Assembly (NCBI GenBank): GCA_902782815.1
Contig: CACZOS010000336.1
Coordinates: 1 to 7,623, forward strand
Length of the DNA stretch: 7,623 nucleotides
Direction: 5' to 3'
Origin: an uncultured Lachnospiraceae bacterium
Lineage (GTDB): Bacteria > Bacillota > Clostridia > Lachnospirales > Lachnospiraceae
Part shown: one piece after another, positions 1-6,400 of the stretch
Layout of the letters: the number at the start of each line of letters is the position of its first letter
Numbering within the stretch: the first letter of the stretch is position 1
Position numbers and translations under genes: made by a program
Notes under the pieces: model-generated
What the model was told of the DNA's origin: nothing
The model's input: the letters and a program-made list of their open reading frames with translations, nothing else
The model's database searches: none

Positions 1-35
1 AGCAGACAATCATATCTATGATCAGCTTCAGCCAT
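1..35 (-). CDS. Start of an unidentified gene (partial, runs off left edge)
   Basis: An ATG at 35-33 on the minus strand follows a perfect GGAGG (46-42) with a 6-nt TATAAA spacer, the best ribosome binding site in the window. The visible product starts MAEADHRYDCL and then leaves the window. Eleven residues are too few to assign a family. The gene follows the giant gene on the same strand, but a probable terminator and an independent promoter candidate lie between them. Confidence 0.65.
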   Translation of the reverse strand, partial: MAEADHRYDCL

Positions 36-41
36 TTTATA

Positions 42-46
42 CCTCC
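42..46 (-). promoter_or_regulatory. Strong Shine-Dalgarno (GGAGG) for the left-edge gene
   Basis: On the minus strand GGAGG is followed by TATAAA and ATG. Consensus sequence and 6-nt spacing make this a confident start signal. It contrasts with the giant gene, which lacks a clear one. Confidence 0.75.
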
Positions 47-52
47 ATTATG

Positions 53-80
53 AATAGATTTTTTCCAAAAAACATCTATT
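53..80 (-). promoter_or_regulatory. Inverted repeat in the leader just upstream of the left-edge gene's RBS
   Basis: AATAGAT (53-59) and ATCTATT (74-80) are perfect inverted copies. Between them a T run (60-64) faces an A run (67-72), so the element can fold as one hairpin with a single bulged C and a tiny loop. It ends 7 nt before the GGAGG on the minus strand. It could be an operator or a translation-affecting hairpin. As a terminator it is unlikely because no T tract follows. Confidence 0.4.
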
Positions 81-181
81 TTGTTAATCTGCAAAAAACA
101 ATCACTGCATCCCGGCCGGAGCCCCAAAAGCCCGGATTCTCAGCAAGACAAGTACAGGGATACGGTTTTGTCGAGCAATTA

Positions 182-210
182 AATTTAGCACAATCAAATT
201 GCTTTGTCCA
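182..210 (-). promoter_or_regulatory. Candidate sigma-A promoter for the left-edge gene
   Basis: On the minus strand TGGACA (210-205; 5 of 6 to TTGACA) is followed after exactly 17 nt by TAAATT (187-182; 4 of 6 to TATAAT), preceded by TGC as an extended -10. Transcription would begin near 175 and give a leader of about 140 nt before the ATG at 35. This was found by eye in AT-rich DNA and has not been tested. Confidence 0.45.
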
Positions 211-345
211 GTTCCAACGGGAAAAAACATTTCGTGTCATATCTGATAAGTCGTCTCCGCCAAAGCATTTCCGCACTTTTGTCAGACGGAACATAATCAT
301 CAAAAAATGCTTAATGAAGTTCTGTAAAGATTAAAAGTCAGCACA

Positions 346-396
346 AAAGGCAGGAAAGAAATCTGGCCCCATGAGATTTATTCCTCACAGAGCCAG
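346..396 (-). terminator. Probable rho-independent terminator of the giant gene
   Basis: Sixteen nt after the stop codon, minus-strand CTGGCTCTGTGAG (396-384) can pair with CTCATGGGGCCAG (375-363) across an 8-nt loop, giving a 13-bp stem with three G-U pairs. ATTTCTTTCC follows. The G-U pairs become A-C mismatches in plus-strand RNA, so the hairpin is stable only in the direction of the giant gene. The T tract is interrupted, so strength is uncertain. Confidence 0.6.
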
Positions 397-411
397 TCTA
401 TATAACCTGTT

Positions 412-3400
412 TTACAAGAAGTTACACTTCGCTGATTTCTCACGCCGTCTCTTCAGCATGAAACCTGTTCCGGAAATTGCCATCAGCAAAGCTCCGAAAA
501 GATAAATCAGCCTCGTGCCCGGACCTCCGGTGTAGGGAAGTTCTGCTCCCGGTATATTTTTGATAGTGAGTGTGTAACCATTGACGTTATCACCATCCAA
601 CGCCGCCTGCGGATTCGTCGACCCCGGAGTTCCGGTTTCATTCGTCAGCGTGACAGCTCCGTTTTCAACGGTAAAGTACACGTATTTCGTCATAATGACA
701 TAACCCTCAGGAGCAATTTGCTCCTCCAGGCGGTAGCGGCCGTTCGTCAGTGATGGCAGAGCTGCCGCTGCGACCGAACTCATATCGATCAAGCCATCCT
801 CACCCATATCCACCCAGACATTTCCTGCATTCAGCGTCATCAGCTTGAATGTTGCGCCCGGGAGAGGATTACCGGAATTATCTTCTTTTTTCAATGCCAT
901 CGGCGGACACCTGTTGATAACAGTTATGGTATATGTGACTTTGCCGGGATCCGAAGTGGTATCTACTGTCATCTCTGCCTCGCCTTCGGGATAATATCCC
1001 TCGACAAGACTGATCATGCCTGTATCACTGATCGTAAAACGGATATGTTCCGACAAGGCCTCGTAACCTGAAGGAGGCGCAGTCTCCCTGAGCTCATAAG
1101 TGCCGGGCGGCAGAGTGTCATCCAGCTTTGGAACAATGCCGTCTGCTCCTGTTGTCAGACTGTCGTATCCATTCTCCGGATTTACATCTATGCCTGTATG
1201 GCCTCCCACTGTCTTTTGCTTGTGAAGTGCAAATGTCACTCCGGACAGGGCCTGACCGCTCTGATTCTTTTTAACAACCTTGAACTCATACTTCCTGTTT
1301 TGAACGGTGTAGGTGGGCATTGTGTCTCCCTCCGCCGGAGTATAACTATGAGTTTCTCCGTTTTCATCCACAACAGTCAGTGTATCTCCCACCAGTGTGA
1401 GCTGAATAGGCTGCTGGATTCCCTGATATCCCTGCGGCGAATTTGTTTCCATCAATTCGTAGGTATAGGTCTGACCGGGCAGAAGATAAGCTTCTGTGAC
1501 CAGTCCATTCTCATCAGAGGTATATGTACCAATCAAGGTTCCGTCTTTGGTTAACCTGAATTTCGCATTAGCCAGCGGGGTGTCTCCATCCATTTTAAAC
1601 AATTTGACACCGGGGCGCTTGTTCTCCGCCTCGAAAACGTGAACATTGGAGCCCGGTTTGATTTCGCCGTCATCATAGGAGACGGTATATTCATACCCCG
1701 TGCTCTCATTCTGTCCGATCTGCCTGCCCGCTATAATTACAGTCCCCTTGTCGCCAACAGGCGTGACCGTACCGTGGTTCGTTACGGTACCGTCGCTGCT
1801 CACTGTCGGATTTGCGTTTCCCAGCGTCACTTCACGTACTTTGTAGTTGGCAAAAGGCACATTGCTGACGGGCAAATGCTCAAAGTACCAGTACAGTGTC
1901 TGAGGGTTCGCCGAATAGGGAAGCTGACGAACAGTAATAATATTGTTGGAAGCATCTTCGACAAGTGTCAGATTTCCATTTCCGTCATCTGTAAACACTG
2001 CAAAATAGGTCGGCGCACGATCTGCCATATACCTTTTATCGGACCACGCCTTGTTGATACGCAGGCCGAAACCCTTCAGATTGCATACCTCCACATGGGG
2101 ATTGGATTCGATGACACCTTTTACAATGGCATCATAGTTATCTTCGCCTGCTGTACCGGCTCCGTCCTCGTAAAGAACATATTTCTGCCTCGAGTATCCG
2201 TCCGGAATTTCAGAATCCCGCTCCTCGATTTTATACTGTGTCCCGACCAGAACCTCTCGGATCTCCACGGTATAATCGACCGGTATTTTTGTAATAGCCC
2301 CGTTTATAGAGGAGTGGAACGTTGCAGCATACTTTTCCTGGTCGGTCAACTGTGTAAAATCAATTTTTCCCTCACCCAGAGACACAAAACCGGGTGTTTC
2401 AAGTGTCGAGTCCCACTTACAGTATTCCCCCATATTGTTCTTCACATGGTAGGTCTGCATATTGGCCGCTTGCAGCTCGCCAAATTCCGTCCCCAGGGAC
2501 AGACGGAAGTTAAATGGTGTATCGTCCTGTCCGTGGTGAATCCTCGTCACACCGTCCTCTGCATAGAGCACCTTCTCGAACGTCAGTGTCTTGAGCGCAT
2601 CCGGAGCTACATGGTTTACATAAGTAACCCGCGGTCGAGCCTCCGTTGTCCTGGATGAGAGGCTGTAATCATATCTGCCGTTTCCGCTGTTTTTCTTTTC
2701 TGTTAAATTCTCATCCTCCTTCACGCTGACACTGTCATAAATAGATTTGTTCACGCCGCATTCAACAATCCGGTAATTAATTGCAGAATCCGGTACTGCT
2801 ATATCAGCGACCTCTCCCGGTTTCAGGAAAAACACGCTATCATAGGTGACTCCTCCGATCTCACATGTGTCTCTATGCTTGACCGGTTTAATCGAGTCCT
2901 TATAGTAAACGTTTATATTCGATGCCCCCTGTGTCAATAACTGTTCTTGGGGAATGTCTCCCTCGTGTTCAGGTGGCAGTGTGTAGTAAATCTGATAGGG
3001 GAACTCCGCCTGGAAGGAATCCGGATTGCTCACGCCATCCAGCTCCTTTCTCAGCAGCACATGGCCCTTTCTGACAGACGCAAGATTGAAGCGCATGTGC
3101 AGGTTTGATGCTCCGGCACCGCGCTCCATGTAGAAGATCTTCATGGAATGCTGTGTATATTCTTTGAAAACTGTCTTTCCTTCGTCGAAATACTCCGCCA
3201 GGAAAGCGGCGACCTCATTATCCGTAGCGTTCGGTTTCCGTTTTTTATAATTACTCTCAAAGACCTCTCGCAGGGTAGTATCCACCCCGTGTACCTTTAC
3301 CTCACCCGTCGCAAAGTTGACCGAGCCAGGCACGGCACTGTGCATGCCGCCCAGGTCTATGACCAGTTCGCCATCCACATAGAGCCAAAAATCGTCGTCA

Positions 3401-6400
3401 CCGGTAAATTCAAAGATAATATCATGCCCCCAGTCGTCAAGTCCATCCGGCGTCTGAGTAAAGGAGGCTTCAAGCTCCATTCCGAAAAAGGTGTTTGCCT
3501 TTTCATTGCCATGTGCTATGGAGTACAGCTGTTCGTACTTTCTGGGGGTCCCATCCGGCAGCAATCCGGTATTCTGGTGATCAGACCTGAAATCCGCCAG
3601 TGCACTGTAAAGATTTTTTCCATTCACAACAGCAAATACCCCCGGCTTCAAATCATTGAACGGGAAAAACTGTCCGTGCTTCAAAGTCGATTTGTTTCCG
3701 CCGGCATCGTAGGTCCCCAATTCTTTATATACTTTGAAATTTTCGCCGTGCAGACTTGCGAAATTCTGCGTGCTGTCATATTCAAAATAACCGGTCTCAT
3801 CGTAAGTACTCTGTATAAACAGATGGTTGACATCTATCAAACCGCTGCCATACAGCCCGGAGAGTGATTGTCCATTATTAGTGACCGTGGGATATCCGTT
3901 CGTCAGATTAGTGGATAACAGCCCCTGTTTGAGAACAGCCGCATTGCCGGAATAAGCTGCATCATCGTTATTCCCCAGAAAATCACTCATCTCTTTGCGT
4001 GAAGCAAAGTCGATCATCTTCATACTGATGCTGTGCAGCTTATTATTCACCGTATCGACAGTTGTCAGTTCATCGCCCGTGGGGATGTCCTGTACGATCG
4101 CAAAATAGAAGTCTTGTGCTTCTTTCAATGGGCAGGAAACGATACTATGCATATCCGTGGTGTCTGTTTTCAAACCGGTATAGGCATATTTGTCATCATC
4201 CCAGACTACAACAGAAGAATAGTACTGGCCGTTGCGGCGTCCGTCCAGGTTGATGCCGACAGGGCTATCTGACAGAACCTGTCCGCCGGTCTCCCGCGGT
4301 GAGATAAACTTCTCTGAATACTCGTTGTACAGTTCATAATAGAAGTTGGGATCCGTCGTTCCTTCCTGGTAATATTCCACAAAGTCCCACAACAATGAAT
4401 TAAACTGACCGCCAACCCACTGAATATGGTCGCCGCTCTCATAAACTGTAACAAGGCTTCCGTCTGAATCCACGGCATAATAATCGTATTTCTTTGTTTC
4501 ATTATTCCAGACGCGGGTATAGACGATTACCTTTGACCCGTTCGTGACTGTAGAATCAGAAACACTCACCTTTCGGGCAGTATGCGTCATAAAATATTCA
4601 CTGGTCAATTCCGAAAGCATTACGAAATTCAGCCATTCACTGCCTGCCTCACCGCCGATCGAGAACCCTCTGGAAAGCGTCTCTCCCTGGCCTGTCGTTT
4701 TGTAGGTGAGCATCTGCCCACCGCATTTCAGGCTGATTTGCCCGCTGTGACTGCCGGTTCCGGGAATGATCTGGATCTTGCACAGATCGTCCGCCGTCGA
4801 GACGAGCGACACGCCGCTGTCATCGATCCTGAGATACTTTTCTTCCCCGCCTGCAGATGCTCGCAGGTAATACAGATCGTCGCTGATCCACGCAAAAGAC
4901 CACATGGTGATATCACTGTCATTGGAAACAAACAACTGGTTGGCATTATTTTCAGCTGACATAACCGTCAATACATTTGCATCCAGTGTACCCGCGGCTT
5001 CTTCACTCGCCATGACCGCTTTACCTGTCGGTTCACCGCTCCAATTCATGAGGCCATAGGATTTACCGTCAAGGGAGTAAGGATCCTCCTCGATGGTCGG
5101 AGGATGTACCAGTTTAATCTGTATATTACTATTCGCTGCGTTGTTATGATCTTGATATAGGCGTATACCTTTGCCGCTTCCGGAATATTGGAGCCAACGG
5201 TTTTCTTCTTTCAGCTTAATATAAAAGCGCTTTTTGTCTCCTCCCACAGCACTCAGCACAAATACCGACGCATCAGACGCAGCAGATGTCAGGGTAATAT
5301 TATTTTGTTTAGCGGTCGCTTGTTTAATATAATTCCCGTCTTTGATCCTGATCCGATACTCATTCTCTGTACCTGCAGGTTCAAAAATCCATTCGGCTGC
5401 GTCTGAAAGATCACTTGGATCAGTAAGTTTCAATACATTATTTTGCAGTGTGCTCTTAAAGTATTCCTCACCTGCGCCTTGCCGATTTATGGAAAGGTAC
5501 AACGGTTCCCCGTCAGCAGCAGCCTCACTCAGATCTGAAAGCGTCTCTAAAATGCTGCCCTTCACACTGCCGGCTTCCGGTCCCTGCACGATGGCATAGG
5601 CCGAAAAGCCATCCGCCACAAGGCAAACAGTTTCACCGTCGACCTCAACGTTCTCAATCACATCTCCTGTCGAGCTGTCATCTGCGAAGTGAACTACCTG
5701 CACAGGCACATCCATTTCCTTATCTGCCAGTTCTATTTTCACGTCAACCGGTGCACTGATAGTAACCTTTTTCCCATTCCTGTCAGCAATCTTGATGTCA
5801 AAGAGCCTGATATACCCCGCACTTCCCTCTTCCATCCCCAGAGCAGTTTCTGTATTTGCTACATAGGTATCATAGGCAGAGGAGTCCTCTGTAATCTCCT
5901 CAACATGCAATTCCGCCCCATCGGGAATCCCGGCTTCCGGCCCGCAGGTCACGGTCACTTTATAATTGCGCCCATCGCTGGCAAGTACAGTATCCTCCAT
6001 CGTTGTTCTGATAACCCCATAGATCGAGAATCCGGGCGCCTCAAAGGACAGCTCAGTCCCCTGTTCCGTTTTGGGAAGGACAGGGCTGACCTCTACGTTC
6101 TCCACGATTTCACCGGTACTTTTCTCGTCTGCAAAATGCACGACCCTGGTCGTGGCTTCTGCATCTTCGGGGGGATCCTGCTCCGCCAGGTCGATCTTCA
6201 CATCCACGGGCGCGGCAATGATCACTTTTTCCTTGGTCTCTCCAACAGTTTCGACGATCTTGATGTCAAAGAATCTTGCGTAGCGGAAATCGGTAGTCTC
6301 CATCTCGAGGGCTTCGCCGGTCTTCTCCAGATACTCCTCATAGGCAGCACCCTTGTCTTCCGCCCCGGGCTCGGGCAGGATCTCGCTGACCTCCAGTTCC

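Larger units (their letters stand above)
36..411. other. Intergenic region between the giant gene and the left-edge gene
   Basis: This 376-nt gap holds, from right to left, the probable terminator of the giant gene (346-396), a promoter candidate (182-210), a GC-rich imperfect hairpin (109-137: ATCCCGGC facing GCCCGGAT with one mismatch) and an A/T hairpin (53-80). Overlapping open frames exist on both strands (50-334 plus, 76-303 minus), but neither has a ribosome binding site or a recognisable domain, so neither is called as a gene. No riboswitch consensus was recognised. Confidence 0.6.

Noticed and set aside
36..175. Riboswitch in the leader of the left-edge gene
   Set aside because: Hairpins are present, but I recognise no conserved aptamer core, so only a structured leader is reported.
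76..303. Minus-strand open frame of 75 codons, Cys/Trp-rich
   Set aside because: No ribosome binding site precedes any of its ATGs and it overlaps the promoter candidate; there is no known domain. The unusual composition was noted but is not enough for a gene call.
50..334. Plus-strand open frame of 94 codons in the left intergenic region
   Set aside because: It has no Shine-Dalgarno, runs against all neighbouring genes and overlaps the leader of the left-edge gene. It is kept only as a reason to test the region for repetition.
1639..2658. Plus-strand open frame of 339 codons
   Set aside because: It lies entirely antisense to the CnaB region of the giant gene, has no ribosome binding site or recognisable domain, and is best explained by codon bias of the real gene.
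3148..3867. Plus-strand open frame of 239 codons
   Set aside because: It is antisense to the fibro-slime domain, with no start signal and no domain.
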